Below, piece after piece: positions 43,870 through 53,690 of a DNA stretch of 64,000 nt. The notes beneath the pieces were generated by a model that made no database searches, was not told the origin of the DNA, and worked only from the letters and a program-made list of their open reading frames with translations. Made by a program: the position numbers and the translations under genes. The stretch covers positions 34,524-98,523 of the forward strand of contig DYJL01000012.1 of the NCBI GenBank assembly GCA_020723105.1, written 5' to 3'. How positions within the stretch are numbered: position 1 is the stretch's first letter; each line of letters begins with the position of its first letter. This stretch comes from Nitrospira japonica. GTDB lineage: Bacteria; Nitrospirota; Thermodesulfovibrionia; UBA6902.

Positions 43870-45144
43870 TTAATGCACTGAGCAGGATATGCATGGGTCA
43901 TATGCACGCACGAGCATTGAGGCCAGAAGCTCAATGTCCCGGTCCTTTTCGCCTCTTATCGCATACTCTTTAGCCAGAGCCTCAAGGTCATGCTGGATAT
44001 TTGCGTGATTCTGACCCGTGGGTATTACGCAGTCACTTTTTATAATTTTCCCTTTACTGTCAAATTCGTAGCAGTGATATAAAACGCCGCGCGGCACTTC
44101 CACGGCTCCAACGCCTACGCCGCTTTTAGGCCGGACCTCCTGGCGGGGGGCTGTGAATTTTGAATTCAGCAGTTCTTCAATAAGCCTGATTGAATCCATA
44201 ACAACATGAACACATTCAACCAATTGAGCGATATTGTTCATGAAGGGATTGTGGTTTATCGGAATAAGATTAAAGCGTCTGGCAATATCTTTTGCCACTG
44301 GATGAAGAAACTCAAAATTATTGTTCAGTCTGGCCAGGGAGCCTACTGCAAATGAATCCCGCGAAAGACGGCACCATTTGGACGTAGAGTGCGGAACCAT
44401 ATATTCATTGGTCAATTTTTTGTAGTCCTGTTCCCTCATCTGCACGCCGTCGCTTGACACAACATCTCCTCCGATAAAAGGATAATGGTCTTTGCCTTTC
44501 AGCGAAACGAATTCGGTCTCTCTGGCAAAATCAGGAATTTTAAATCCGCTGAACAGGTCTGCAACGATCATCAGGTCCTCAACTATGTTTTTAAGCCGTT
44601 GGACGAAAGCTGAAAGCTCTTGCTTTGAGGGCAGTTTGGTAAATCCGCCTACTACAGTCCTGGTTGGATGCAGCCTTCTTCCGCCAACGCAGTCACATAT
44701 TTCATTGGCAAGCCCTTTAATTTTTGCAGCATGGGCAACAATTTCACCATGGGAATTTATTAACGGAAATACGCTTCCTGCATTCATAAAATCCGGCAGC
44801 ACAAGAAAACATAAATGCAGGGAATGACTCTGAAGCGTTTCCATATGTTTTAAAAGAAGACGAAGTTTTTGAGTCTGTTCATCAGGGACTATGTCAAAGG
44901 CATTTTCAACAGCCCGGATGCTCGCAAGCGTATGGCCTATTGAACAGATGCCGCAGATTCTCCCGGTTATCCAGGGCGCATTATCCCAGTGTCTTCCGAC
45001 AAGCAGGGCCTCGAAAAACCGCGGCGTTTCGATAATCTCCCACTGTGCTTCCATAAGTTGCCCGTTTCTGATTTTTATATGGATATTGCCGTGACCCTCT
45101 ACACGCGTAAGGTGCTTGACGTTTACATTCACCGTCTTTTTCAT
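43870..45144 (-). CDS. hydA: [NiFe] hydrogenase large subunit, group 3b (sulfhydrogenase alpha)
   Basis: Catalytic subunit of a cytoplasmic bidirectional NAD(P)-linked hydrogenase, 424 residues. Ni-Fe ligands: RICGICSIGHTLASIRA (CxxC near residue 62-65) and the C-terminal DPCISCSVH (CxxC...H). The sequence ends at SVH with only a His after the CxxC, so there is no C-terminal extension to be cleaved; a maturation protease may not be needed for this subunit. Last gene of an operon in the order beta-gamma-delta-alpha, as in Pyrococcus hydBGDA. Its start overlaps the small-subunit stop. No hyp maturation genes are in the window. Confidence 0.9.
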   Translation of the reverse strand: MKKTVNVNVKHLTRVEGHGNIHIKIRNGQLMEAQWEIIETPRFFEALLVGRHWDNAPWITGRICGICSIGHTLASIRAVENAFDIVPDEQTQKLRLLLKHMETLQSHSLHLCFLVLPDFMNAGSVFPLINSHGEIVAHAAKIKGLANEICDCVGGRRLHPTRTVVGGFTKLPSKQELSAFVQRLKNIVEDLMIVADLFSGFKIPDFARETEFVSLKGKDHYPFIGGDVVSSDGVQMREQDYKKLTNEYMVPHSTSKWCRLSRDSFAVGSLARLNNNFEFLHPVAKDIARRFNLIPINHNPFMNNIAQLVECVHVVMDSIRLIEELLNSKFTAPRQEVRPKSGVGVGAVEVPRGVLYHCYEFDSKGKIIKSDCVIPTGQNHANIQHDLEALAKEYAIRGEKDRDIELLASMLVRAYDPCISCSVH

Positions 45145-45917
45145 TTAGTTTTAAACCCCCCGAAGCAGTCCAGTCTCTCCAGAATGGTTTTTTCGGAAAA
45201 ACCCTTCTCTTTCATAATCTTCTTCATATATTCCACATTCGCATCTTCTGCAGGACCGCGGCAGCCCCAGCATCCAGCACCGCTGTTTGGACACCATGAA
45301 TTACATCCGGCCCTTGTAATAGGCCCGAGACACGGTTCGCCAAGGTCAAACAGACATATGTTTTCATTGGCTTTGCATTCCATGCACACAGGATATTGGG
45401 GAACAACAATGGATTTTCCGAGTGCAAGATCAAGCACAATTTTTTCCACTTCTTCTTTTTTTATCGGGCAGCCATATATCATAAGGTTCACAGGAACAAC
45501 ATCACCAACAGCCCTTACGGCTCCGGTGTCAATGGGATGTTTGCCGTATACCTGTTTCTTTACCCATTCGAGATTTTTAAACCTGTTTTTCAGTTGATTG
45601 ACTCCGCCGAAACATGCACATGAACCGAGAGCCACAAGCACCTTTGCATTTTTCCTGATGGCCTTCAGCCTTTTTACCTCATCATCCCTTGTAATGCTTC
45701 CTTCTATAAAGGCAATTTCATAAGCGTCAGATCTTTCCGTCATGGCCTCGCGGAAGTTTACCACTTCAACAAGGGAGAGAAAGTCCAGCAGGGTATTCTC
45801 ATTGTTTACCATTTGCAGTTGACAGCCTTCACAGGAAGAAAACTCAAAGAAGGCGACCTTCGGACGGTATAGCGGGATGCCAAGATATGTCTTTGTGTCA
45901 GCTTTCTTTGCCCTCAT
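45141..45917 (-). CDS. hydD: [NiFe] hydrogenase small subunit, group 3b (sulfhydrogenase delta)
   Basis: Fe-S electron-relay subunit of 258 residues. Proximal cluster motif FEFSSCEGCQLQM (CxxC), ALGSCACFGGVNQL, and the distal cysteines in CMECKANENICLFDLGEP and GCNSWCPNSGAGCWGCRG. No Tat signal peptide, so the enzyme is cytoplasmic, as expected for group 3b. Overlaps the large-subunit gene by 4 bp and abuts the gamma gene. Confidence 0.9.
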   Translation of the reverse strand: MRAKKADTKTYLGIPLYRPKVAFFEFSSCEGCQLQMVNNENTLLDFLSLVEVVNFREAMTERSDAYEIAFIEGSITRDDEVKRLKAIRKNAKVLVALGSCACFGGVNQLKNRFKNLEWVKKQVYGKHPIDTGAVRAVGDVVPVNLMIYGCPIKKEEVEKIVLDLALGKSIVVPQYPVCMECKANENICLFDLGEPCLGPITRAGCNSWCPNSGAGCWGCRGPAEDANVEYMKKIMKEKGFSEKTILERLDCFGGFKTK

Positions 45918-46826
45918 CTAAATCGCTTCCTTTAAATTCATTACGGTCCAGTAATCAAAAACCGGCCCCTTAAGACAGGTGTATGTAGAGCCGACATTGC
46001 ATCTGCAGCATTTACCCATTCCGCAGTGCATGCGCCTCTCCAGAGAAACAAACATCTTCTGCATAGGTATGTGAAACTTATTCAGCATGCTGCAGACAAA
46101 TTTAAACATTACAGGCGGCCCGCAGACAATGGCGTATGTATTGCTGTAAAATGCGTCGTCACGGCCCGTGAGTATTTTCAGTAAAGTCTCTGTTAACATT
46201 CCCACAGAGCCTTTCCATGAAGGATCTGCTTTCTCAACGATGATGTTTAGATTGATATCGTCCTTGCTCCACAAATCATATTGATAGGTGAATAAAAGAT
46301 GTGCGGGGGACTTTGTGCCATAAATAATATTTACTTCTTTGAAATGGCTGCGGTTTTCCTGAACATAGGCAATGGGGGCGCGCAGCGGCGCAAGTCCCAG
46401 CCCGCCTGCAATTAACAGAATGTTTTGCCCGTGCATTTCTTCCATCGGGAAACCGGTCCCGAAAGGGCCGCGAATTCCAACAACAGCGCCCCGGCCGATC
46501 TTTGAGAGATAATTTGTAAGATTGCCTGCCTTACGTATGCATAATTCTACTTCTCCGTGAATGCTCGGTGAAGACGATATCGAAAACGGCGCCTCGCCAA
46601 TCCCCGGCACTTCGAGCATTAAAAATTGTCCTGGTATAAAAGTGAAGCGTCTGCGTTCATCAGGATTAATTATTTGTAAGCGGTACAGCGTCTCCATATC
46701 AGTAAGCTGATATGCGCTTGTAATTTCGGCGCGATAAGTATATTCAAAACTCGAGAGGTCATTCTTGCGTTTCTGGGTCTTTTCTTGCTGTGAAATAACA
46801 TCTGTAAATTTCAGCTCAGGCTTCAT
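45918..46826 (-). CDS. hydG: Hydrogenase FAD/NAD(P)-binding subunit (sulfhydrogenase gamma)
   Basis: Ferredoxin-reductase-type subunit (302 residues) that passes electrons between NAD(P)H and the Fe-S chain. FAD site around [12 protein letters not shown], glycine loop [16 protein letters not shown] site [19 protein letters not shown], and a C-terminal 2Fe-2S motif [19 protein letters not shown]. Related to sulfite-reductase subunit B. Coupled to both neighbours by overlapping stops and starts. Coenzyme choice (NAD or NADP) cannot be read safely. Confidence 0.9.
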   Translation of the reverse strand: MKPELKFTDVISQQEKTQKRKNDLSSFEYTYRAEITSAYQLTDMETLYRLQIINPDERRRFTFIPGQFLMLEVPGIGEAPFSISSSPSIHGEVELCIRKAGNLTNYLSKIGRGAVVGIRGPFGTGFPMEEMHGQNILLIAGGLGLAPLRAPIAYVQENRSHFKEVNIIYGTKSPAHLLFTYQYDLWSKDDINLNIIVEKADPSWKGSVGMLTETLLKILTGRDDAFYSNTYAIVCGPPVMFKFVCSMLNKFHIPMQKMFVSLERRMHCGMGKCCRCNVGSTYTCLKGPVFDYWTVMNLKEAI

Positions 46827-47869
46827 TTAACTTTTCCTCCGCGAACACTTGCTATCACCTCCGGGACTTTTATCCCTGAAAGGCATGATTCTCCGCAGCG
46901 GCCGCAGCCCACGCACAGGGACTCCTCAAACGCCTCTACAAAACCCCGGTGTTTATGATAATAACGGTACTTGAGACGGGAGTGGCGTTCAGCCCTGAAG
47001 TTATGCCCGCCTGCAACTTCTGCAAAGTCTATTAAATTGCATGAATGAAGCATCTTGGTCTTTCTTGCTCCTTTGAGATCAATATCTACGGTCTCTTCAA
47101 CGCCGTAACAGTAGCAGGTTGGACAGGCATTTGAACAGGTCCCGCACGCAAGGCATTTGTCACCCCACTGTTTCCACACCTCCGACTGAAATTCCATATC
47201 AAGTATCTTTGCAAGGTCTGTGGTGTCAACCTTTGTAGTGAACTTTTTATTTCTCTCGGAAACAGCTTTCATATAAAGGACGTGGTCTTTCTCTCTTGGT
47301 TCTTCTTTTTTAATGTTCTTCAAAAAATTGTATGCCGTGTCAGTTAATATCTCAACAAAGAATTTTGCGCCGAGGTCCGTGATAAACATATCAAATCCAT
47401 GAAGGGCCGTGTCTGAACCCATGGACCGGCAGAAACAGAAAGGCTGCGGTACACAGTCAATGCCTATTATAAACATGTTTTTTCTTTTGGCAGCGTAGTA
47501 AGGCATTGGGTATACGCTGTGCAAAAGGACCTTGTCAAGTTTATTCAGGGCGTTGATGTCACAAGGATGAAGACCAAAAAATATCAAAGGCTGGTTTGCA
47601 TTGTAATCAATTGTCTTTTGCCAATCGCCATTGTCTATTCTGAATGTGGACAGGTCCTCATGAAAGGGCAGGAAATAACGCTTTGCCGGCAGTTTTGTAG
47701 TTGTGTAGTCCAGTTTAATATTGTTGAAATCAGAGACCTCCGTAAAGGAGTAGATAGGATTATTTTTTTTGTCACGCCCGGCTTCAACAGGACCTACAAT
47801 CCGGTTGTGTACTGTAAGGACTTCAAAGAAATTTTTTAACTCTTTTTTTTCAAAAACCCTGAATATCAT
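46823..47869 (-). CDS. hydB: Hydrogenase 4Fe-4S subunit (sulfhydrogenase beta)
   Basis: First gene of the hydrogenase operon, 348 residues, similar to anaerobic sulfite reductase subunit A. Two ferredoxin motifs: [17 protein letters not shown] (about 242-258) and [14 protein letters not shown] (about 322-335), plus additional Cys in [13 protein letters not shown] that may bind another cluster. It would relay electrons to the FAD subunit. Immediately upstream lies the composite MITE-like element (47967-48285), so the operon promoter must lie in 47870-47966 or within the element. Confidence 0.88.
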   Translation of the reverse strand: MIFRVFEKKELKNFFEVLTVHNRIVGPVEAGRDKKNNPIYSFTEVSDFNNIKLDYTTTKLPAKRYFLPFHEDLSTFRIDNGDWQKTIDYNANQPLIFFGLHPCDINALNKLDKVLLHSVYPMPYYAAKRKNMFIIGIDCVPQPFCFCRSMGSDTALHGFDMFITDLGAKFFVEILTDTAYNFLKNIKKEEPREKDHVLYMKAVSERNKKFTTKVDTTDLAKILDMEFQSEVWKQWGDKCLACGTCSNACPTCYCYGVEETVDIDLKGARKTKMLHSCNLIDFAEVAGGHNFRAERHSRLKYRYYHKHRGFVEAFEESLCVGCGRCGESCLSGIKVPEVIASVRGGKVK

Positions 47870-47966
47870 TCAGCACCTTCAGCAATTATAGCAGAATCAA
47901 AAAGTATTGCAACTATATTTATCGTAGGTTTCAATAGAATTCTTTAGTCCACTGAAAATCAGGGAT

Positions 47967-48285
47967 TAACAGGCTGCTGAAAAAGTCAGTAATTGTCATT
48001 GCGAGGAGCGTATTTTGCGACGAAGCAATCTCAAATTTATTGCTTTATAAAGAAGTGAGTTTACGGAGTTTATCCCGAGCGGTAAAGAAAGATTGCTTCG
48101 CTTCGCTCGCAATGACAAGCGAGGGACCTGCTCGCAAAGACAGCTAAAATACTTTTTCAGCAACCTGTTAGTGGATAGGGGGTAAAAAACAAAAAATGGT
48201 TTAAGCAGTTTAAACTGGTCTTTAAAAATATGTCGGTTATAGAAATTCTGAAACAGGCTGCCATGTTGACTGAAAGATCTTAAAT
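47967..48285 (+). mobile_element. Composite MITE-like element, family B, copy 2
   Basis: Core 47967-48170 with inverted ends (GCTGAAAAAGT / ACTTTTTCAGC) and TTGCGAGGAGCG...CGCTTCGCTCGCAA, followed by the same tail as copy 1 (TATAGAAATTCTGAAACAGG). Relative to 34584-34843 the core is inverted and has about 55 extra bp, while the tail has the same orientation. It fills the 455-bp gap between the hydrogenase and M23 peptidase genes. Confidence 0.7.
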
Positions 48286-48307
48286 AAATTTTATAGTGGA
48301 TTTTTTT

Positions 48308-48316
48308 TGCTATAAT
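48308..48316 (+). promoter_or_regulatory. Extended -10 immediately before the M23 peptidase start
   Basis: TGCTATAAT ends 8 nt before the TTG start codon at 48325, with no room for a Shine-Dalgarno. Predicts a leaderless mRNA. Confidence 0.5.
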
Positions 48317-48324
48317 AGCTTGCG

Positions 48325-49179
48325 TTGCTGCAGAAACTTTTTGATAAACTTTTATTAGCCATTATACTAACGGCCCTGACGTCTTCTTATTCCTATGCAT
48401 TAATCGTGGAGCTGCAGCCTAAGGAGGTAGTGCCAGGGGATGTCTTCTTCATAAAAATTAAAACAAATCCGAAGTCCTCCCCCGAGGCCCCGCAGGTTGA
48501 ATTTGCAGGCAAGACCGTTAAACTTTATCAGGACCATGATAATCATTACTATGCGTTGGTTCCGGTTGCAATAGATACTGCGCCACAGGATTATCCTGTT
48601 ACAGTTATATCTGCAGATGAGAAGGAGCTGGTTCATATCACTGTGAAACCATATAAATTTCAGACAAAGAAAATCACGCTTCCTGAAGAAAAGGTCATCT
48701 TGAGCCTGCAGGACCAGGAGCGCGCAGCACGTGAAGCAGAACTCCTTGCCGGCTTATGGCCCAAGAATACCCCAAGGATATGGAGAGGCAGATTCACAAA
48801 ACCTGCTGACACCGCCATATCAGAGGTCTTTGGCGTCAAGCGCATTATGAACGGAGAAAAGACAAGCATTCATCAGGGCCTGGATTTCAGAGGCAGCACA
48901 GGTACTCCTGTAACTGCAATTAACTCCGGTACGGTGGTCTTGACGGAAAATCTGTTTTTCGGCGGAAATACTCTGGTCCTTGATCATGGCCTGGGGCTTT
49001 ATTCTGTTTACATGCATCTTTCAAAGTTTAATGCATCAACGGGAGAGACAGTATCAAAAGGACAAGTTGTTGGTTTAATCGGAAGCACGGGCCGGGCCAC
49101 AGGCCCGCATCTTCATTTCGGAGTGAAGCTGCTGGGAGTCAGCGTTAATCCTGAGGCATTGTTTAAACTGGAATTGTGA
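48325..49179 (+). CDS. M23-family peptidoglycan endopeptidase (LytM type), exported
   Basis: A 284-residue zinc metallopeptidase that cuts peptidoglycan cross-links. Signal-like N-terminus (LLLAIILTALTSSYSYA), a beta-rich N-terminal domain (about 25-130), a short helix and the LytM domain: HQGLDFRGSTGTPV (zinc His and Asp), YSVYMHLSKF, and GRATGPHLHFGVKL (HxH). All catalytic residues are present. The start is TTG at 48325; no ATG is in frame before the signal sequence. A strong -10 lies 8 nt upstream. PBP1A downstream gives a cell-wall context. Confidence 0.9.
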   Translation: MLQKLFDKLLLAIILTALTSSYSYALIVELQPKEVVPGDVFFIKIKTNPKSSPEAPQVEFAGKTVKLYQDHDNHYYALVPVAIDTAPQDYPVTVISADEKELVHITVKPYKFQTKKITLPEEKVILSLQDQERAAREAELLAGLWPKNTPRIWRGRFTKPADTAISEVFGVKRIMNGEKTSIHQGLDFRGSTGTPVTAINSGTVVLTENLFFGGNTLVLDHGLGLYSVYMHLSKFNASTGETVSKGQVVGLIGSTGRATGPHLHFGVKLLGVSVNPEALFKLEL

Positions 49180-49184
49180 ATTAA

Positions 49185-49850
49185 ATGAATAGAAATGAGT
49201 TTATTCCAAAGTTTTTATGGCTTGCCGTCTTTGCCATTGCAATGGCCTTTGTTGAATCAGCCGTTGTCGTTTATCTTCGGGCGATTTACTACCCCGAAGG
49301 CTTCAAGTTCCCTCTGAAAGCATTTACTGACTATAAGATCCTTATCGAAGTCTTCAGGGAGATTGCAACGCTCATAATGCTTTCAACAGTTGCGCATATC
49401 ACCGGAAGAGATTTTAAAGAAAGGTTTGCAAACCTTCTCTTTACCTTTGGCATATGGGATATATTCTATTATGTCTGGCTCAAGGTGCTCATAGCCTGGC
49501 CGGCATCAATATTTGACTGGGACATTTTATTTCTTATTCCACTACCATGGATAGGGCCGGTTATTGCGCCGGTATCAATCTCTGTGTTAATGATAATTTT
49601 CAGCGTCCTTATTGCGCGTTTGATTCAAAAGGGACATAATTTCAAGCCAACACTGCTATCTGTCATACTTGCATTACTGGGCAGTGCGGTGATTCTGTAT
49701 TCATTTATGCATGATACAGGCGCAACCTTACATCAGCAGATGCCAAAGCCGTACAGGTATGAGCTGTTGATAATTGGAGATATTATGTTTATGGCAGCGT
49801 TTATGATATCGTACTTAAGGAAAACATATCGGCGAACGGATGCAGAATAA
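49185..49850 (+). CDS. Hypothetical integral membrane protein
   Basis: A 221-residue protein with about six predicted helices (for example FLWLAVFAIAMAFVESAVVV, LLFTFGIWDIFYYVWLKVLI, APVSISVLMIIFSVLIARLI, LLSVILALLGSAVILYSFM). No family recognised. It follows the M23 peptidase by 5 bp, so the two are probably co-transcribed. Conserved-looking FGIWDIFYY and Trp-rich loops suggest a real family of Nitrospirota-type membrane proteins, but no function can be assigned. Confidence 0.7.
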   Translation: MNRNEFIPKFLWLAVFAIAMAFVESAVVVYLRAIYYPEGFKFPLKAFTDYKILIEVFREIATLIMLSTVAHITGRDFKERFANLLFTFGIWDIFYYVWLKVLIAWPASIFDWDILFLIPLPWIGPVIAPVSISVLMIIFSVLIARLIQKGHNFKPTLLSVILALLGSAVILYSFMHDTGATLHQQMPKPYRYELLIIGDIMFMAAFMISYLRKTYRRTDAE

Positions 49851-49952
49851 ACACAATGACGACTTCAAACAGTCTTATTAGTTTAATTTGTCCTATTAGT
49901 TTTATTTGTTAACCAATTCAACCAATATACTAAGGAGACCTTTGAAAATTTT

Positions 49953-51209
49953 ATGGAAATGTATTTAATCATCATCCTTGCTGCATACGTAGCGGTTGCC
50001 CTCTTCGGCTACTGGCTCGATTATTTGAACCTTTCCCGTATGAAGAAGCACGGCGCTGTTATCCCACCTGAATTTGAGGGGCAGATAGACCAGGCTTTGC
50101 TGCGCAAGACACACCAATACAATATTGAGCATACAAAGTTCGGGTTTGTCCATTCCATTTTCAATAACATAATCTTTCTGCTTTTCATATTTATACTGCT
50201 TGATATTTATAATTCCTGGGTAGTATCTCTCGATCTGGCATTTATACTTTCAGGTCTTGTATTTTTTCTGCTGTTGACATATATCGAAACATTTATATCC
50301 ATGCCCTTTGATCTCTACAGTACTTTCAAAATAGAAAACAAATACGGCTTTAACACTATGACTTTTAAACTGTGGTTAACCGATACGATAAAATCGCTCC
50401 TGATTTCAACGGTCCTGATGAGTCTGGTTATTACTGTCGGACTTCTTATTATCCAGAAGAACCCGGATTTATGGTGGCTCTGGATCTGGGGCTTCTTCCT
50501 CTTGTTCGGCATCTTCATGATGTACATTTCCCCTTATGTGATAGAGCCGCTTTTCCACAAGTTCACACCAATTGAAAATGAAGAACTCGAAAGCGGCATC
50601 CGCACCCTTATGCAAAAAGCTGGAATCAAGGTGAGCAGGGTTTTCAGGATGGATGCATCAAAAAGAACCAAACATACCAACGCATATTTTACCGGAATCG
50701 GCAAGGTCAAAAGGATCGTGCTTTACGATACGCTCATTGAAAAAATGGATAACAATGAAGTCCTTGCAGTGCTGGCACATGAAGCCGGCCACTGGAAGAA
50801 AAAACATCTCCTGAAACATTTAATTGCCGTAGAGTCTGTCGCACTTATTGTAATGTATGTTTCGTATCAAATCCTTCAAAGCGATTTTCTTCTTCGGCTG
50901 TTTCATATCGGAGAAAATTCTTTTTTTGCAAAGGTTGTGATCCTTGGATTTATTGGTTCAATTGTATCCTTTCCCTTCAGCCCTTTGTCCAACTATTTTT
51001 CAAGACGGCATGAGCATGAGGCTGATAAATATTCTTATGAAATGACAGGAGATAAAGGCAGTATGATAAGCACGCTTGTTAAACTTTCAAAAGACAACCT
51101 CTCGAACCTCCATCCGCACCCTTTATACGCCCTGTTTCACTACTCTCACCCGCCTGTGCTGGAAAGGATCCGGCGAATAAGGAGTTATGAGTCAAGAGTC
51201 AGGAGTTAA
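49953..51209 (+). CDS. M48-family zinc protease (CAAX prenyl protease 1 / Ste24-like)
   Basis: Membrane metalloprotease of 418 residues. Several N-terminal helices (the CAAX protease N-terminal region, about 1-200), zinc motif HEAGH in VLAVLAHEAGHWKKKHL (about 270), and the third ligand Glu in RRHEHEADKYSYEM. Bacterial members degrade damaged membrane proteins. The last seven residues (SYESRVRS) and the TAA stop come from a heptamer repeat (51181-51208), so the C-terminus has been redefined by repeat insertion. Confidence 0.9.
   Translation: MEMYLIIILAAYVAVALFGYWLDYLNLSRMKKHGAVIPPEFEGQIDQALLRKTHQYNIEHTKFGFVHSIFNNIIFLLFIFILLDIYNSWVVSLDLAFILSGLVFFLLLTYIETFISMPFDLYSTFKIENKYGFNTMTFKLWLTDTIKSLLISTVLMSLVITVGLLIIQKNPDLWWLWIWGFFLLFGIFMMYISPYVIEPLFHKFTPIENEELESGIRTLMQKAGIKVSRVFRMDASKRTKHTNAYFTGIGKVKRIVLYDTLIEKMDNNEVLAVLAHEAGHWKKKHLLKHLIAVESVALIVMYVSYQILQSDFLLRLFHIGENSFFAKVVILGFIGSIVSFPFSPLSNYFSRRHEHEADKYSYEMTGDKGSMISTLVKLSKDNLSNLHPHPLYALFHYSHPPVLERIRRIRSYESRVRS
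51181..51208 (+). repeat. Heptamer array at the M48 protease 3' end
   Basis: GGAGTTATGAGTCAAGAGTC plus GGAGTTA: four 7-bp units of the GAGTTA type, encoding the protein tail and its stop. Confidence 0.75.
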
Positions 51210-51233
51210 AAGAAGAAAGCTATCAAAGTAAAA

Positions 51234-51263
51234 TTGACAGCATCAGTTAATGCTAACTATAAT
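51234..51263 (+). promoter_or_regulatory. Promoter for the PBP1A gene, leaderless
   Basis: TTGACA (51234-51239), 18-bp spacer, TATAAT (51258-51263), then only 8 nt to the ATG at 51272. Both hexamers are consensus. There is no Shine-Dalgarno, so translation is probably leaderless. Confidence 0.65.
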
Positions 51264-51271
51264 CTCCTGAC

Positions 51272-53632
51272 ATGAAAGGTTTTATCATCAAATCGCTGCT
51301 CCTTCTTCTGGTCCTGGTCTGCGGTGTGCTGACAGGCGGCTATCTCGCCCTTATAAAAGGTGTTCCGCAGATAGAAGAGATCAAAGGGTATATTCCGGCA
51401 AACGGAACAAAAGTTTACGCAGACGATGACACCCTCGTTGGTGAATTCAAGATGGAAAAGGGCATATATGCGCCTGTCAGTAAAATTCCTGAGAATTTAA
51501 TACGGGCTGTTGTGGCTGTGGAAGACTCAAGGTTCTGGCAGCACAAGGGGATAGATTTTATTGCAATCGCAAGGGCGCTGATAAAAGATATAATCGCACG
51601 CAGAATAAAAGAAGGCGCCAGTACCATTACACAGCAGCTTGCAAAGGTAATTTTCCTTTCCCCGGAGAAAACGGTAGCAAGAAAATTGAAAGAGGCTATT
51701 CTGGCCTTCCGGCTGGAAAAGAACCTGACCAAAGAAGAAATCCTGGAGCTTTACCTCAACAAAGTATATTTCGGGCATGGCGCATATGGTGTGGAAATGG
51801 CGTCCCGTGCATATTTTGGCAAATCTGTTTCTGATTTGGACCTTGCAGAGGCGGCCCTTTTGAGCGGCCTTATTAAGGCCCCAAGTAAATTTTCACCTTA
51901 CAGTAATCTGGATAAGGCCAAAGAAAGGCAATATATCGCCTTAAAGAGAATGCAGGAAGAAGGATATATATCCAAAGAGGACGCTGAGAAGGCATATAAA
52001 AAACCGCTTCATCTTTCAAGCATGAGATATGAACTTTATTCACAGAACTATTTCCTTGAATATATCAGAAAATATCTCGAAGATAAATACGGCGAAGAAG
52101 TGGTTTACAAAGGCGGACTAAAGGCATATACGACTTTAAACAGAAAAATGCAGGCGGCTGCGGTAAAGGCCCTGCAGGACGGGCTCAGGGAAGTGGATAA
52201 AAGGCAGGGCTTCAGAGGAGCCATTGATCACAAGGATATTGATTTGAAGGCGGAACTGAGCGGAGAAAAGCCTTTTGGAAAAGTGGTGATGCATAAGGAT
52301 GATATTATGACTGCAACTGTAATTACGGTATCTGATTTCCAGGCCACTGTAAAGGCGAGGGGAATTTTCGGGAAGATATTTCTTCAGGACACCATGTGGG
52401 CCCAGAAGCTTGTTAATACAAAGGGCGATGTGATTAAAAACTACAGCAATCTCAGGCTTACCAATATTCTGAAATCAGGCGATGTGATAAGTGTGAAGGT
52501 CAAAGACATAACCGGCAGTGAACCTGTTTTCACACTTGAACAGGAGCCTCTTGTACAGGGGGCTGTTGTGGCTGTGGAGCCTTCTACAGGTTATATCAGG
52601 GCCATAGTCGGCGGATACGATTTCAATAAAAGCGAATTTAACAGGGCTGTTTTTGCAAAGCGGCAGGCCGGTTCAGCATTTAAGCCGGTAATCTATGCCT
52701 CTGCAATGGATCATGGCTACACCACTGCAAGCACTATAATGGACGAGCCTGTAAGTTATTCTACGGAACAGTTCGGAGAGTGGAAGCCTGAAAATTATGA
52801 CAGAAAATTTCACGGACCTACAAGGCTCAGAGAGGCGCTTGCATATTCAAGAAACATTGTCACTATCAAGCTTCTTGAAAAAGTTGGCGTTAAGAACGTT
52901 ATTGAATTTGCTGATTCACTTGGCATTCCCGGGCCCCTTCCTTATAATCTGTCCCTGGCGCTTGGAAGTTTAAGCGTAACCCCTCTTGAATTGACATCTG
53001 CCTATTGCGTATTTGCGCAGGGCGGAATGAAAATGAACCCGATAGCAGTTAAATATGTTGTTGACGCAGACAGAAATGTCCTTGAAAATAATCACCCGGC
53101 CGGCCATGAAGTTATAAGTTCAGGGACGGCCTTTCTTGCTACATCCATGCTTGAAGATGTCATAAAATACGGAACTGGCAAACGCGCAAAGGCGCTGGGA
53201 ATTCCTGTTGCAGGAAAGACAGGCACAACAAATGATTACAGGGATGCCTGGTTTATCGGTTATACTTCTGAATTAGCCGCTGGCGTATGGGTGGGTTTTG
53301 ATAATATGCGCTCTCTGGGGAACAAAGAAACGGGTGCAAGGGCGGCCTTGCCGGTATGGATTGATTTTATGAAACAGGTGGCGCAGGAAGTTGTTTCATC
53401 AGATAGTAATGGCGCCGATGGAAAATCTTTTCTGGCTCCCGAAGGGATTGTTACTGCTGTGATTGATCCGTGGACGGGGCTCCTCGCTACCAATGAGCCC
53501 GAAAAAATGATAGAATTTTTTAAAGAAGGAACAGCTCCCAGGGCATATTCAACAAAGGCTCAACGGGATGCTGTCAAAAAGAAGAAGGCTGAATTCGGGG
53601 CCACTGAAGAAGCAGAGCATGAAGTAGATTAA
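51272..53632 (+). CDS. mrcA: Penicillin-binding protein 1A (class A PBP)
   Basis: Bifunctional peptidoglycan synthase anchored by an N-terminal helix (about 4-28). Glycosyltransferase GT51: VVAVEDSRFWQHKGID (catalytic Glu), EGASTITQQLAK, LTKEEILELYLNKVYFGHGA. Transpeptidase: SxxK in RQAGSAFKPVIYA, SxN in AYSRN, KTGT in VAGKTGTTNDYRDAWF. An OB-like insert lies between them. 786 residues, all active-site motifs intact. Transcribed from a consensus promoter with almost no leader. Confidence 0.95.
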   Translation: MKGFIIKSLLLLLVLVCGVLTGGYLALIKGVPQIEEIKGYIPANGTKVYADDDTLVGEFKMEKGIYAPVSKIPENLIRAVVAVEDSRFWQHKGIDFIAIARALIKDIIARRIKEGASTITQQLAKVIFLSPEKTVARKLKEAILAFRLEKNLTKEEILELYLNKVYFGHGAYGVEMASRAYFGKSVSDLDLAEAALLSGLIKAPSKFSPYSNLDKAKERQYIALKRMQEEGYISKEDAEKAYKKPLHLSSMRYELYSQNYFLEYIRKYLEDKYGEEVVYKGGLKAYTTLNRKMQAAAVKALQDGLREVDKRQGFRGAIDHKDIDLKAELSGEKPFGKVVMHKDDIMTATVITVSDFQATVKARGIFGKIFLQDTMWAQKLVNTKGDVIKNYSNLRLTNILKSGDVISVKVKDITGSEPVFTLEQEPLVQGAVVAVEPSTGYIRAIVGGYDFNKSEFNRAVFAKRQAGSAFKPVIYASAMDHGYTTASTIMDEPVSYSTEQFGEWKPENYDRKFHGPTRLREALAYSRNIVTIKLLEKVGVKNVIEFADSLGIPGPLPYNLSLALGSLSVTPLELTSAYCVFAQGGMKMNPIAVKYVVDADRNVLENNHPAGHEVISSGTAFLATSMLEDVIKYGTGKRAKALGIPVAGKTGTTNDYRDAWFIGYTSELAAGVWVGFDNMRSLGNKETGARAALPVWIDFMKQVAQEVVSSDSNGADGKSFLAPEGIVTAVIDPWTGLLATNEPEKMIEFFKEGTAPRAYSTKAQRDAVKKKKAEFGATEEAEHEVD

Positions 53633-53690
53633 CAAATCAGTTGATAGTTGTTAGATTAAAAACTAAAAACTTTTTATTTTGGAGGAAAAT

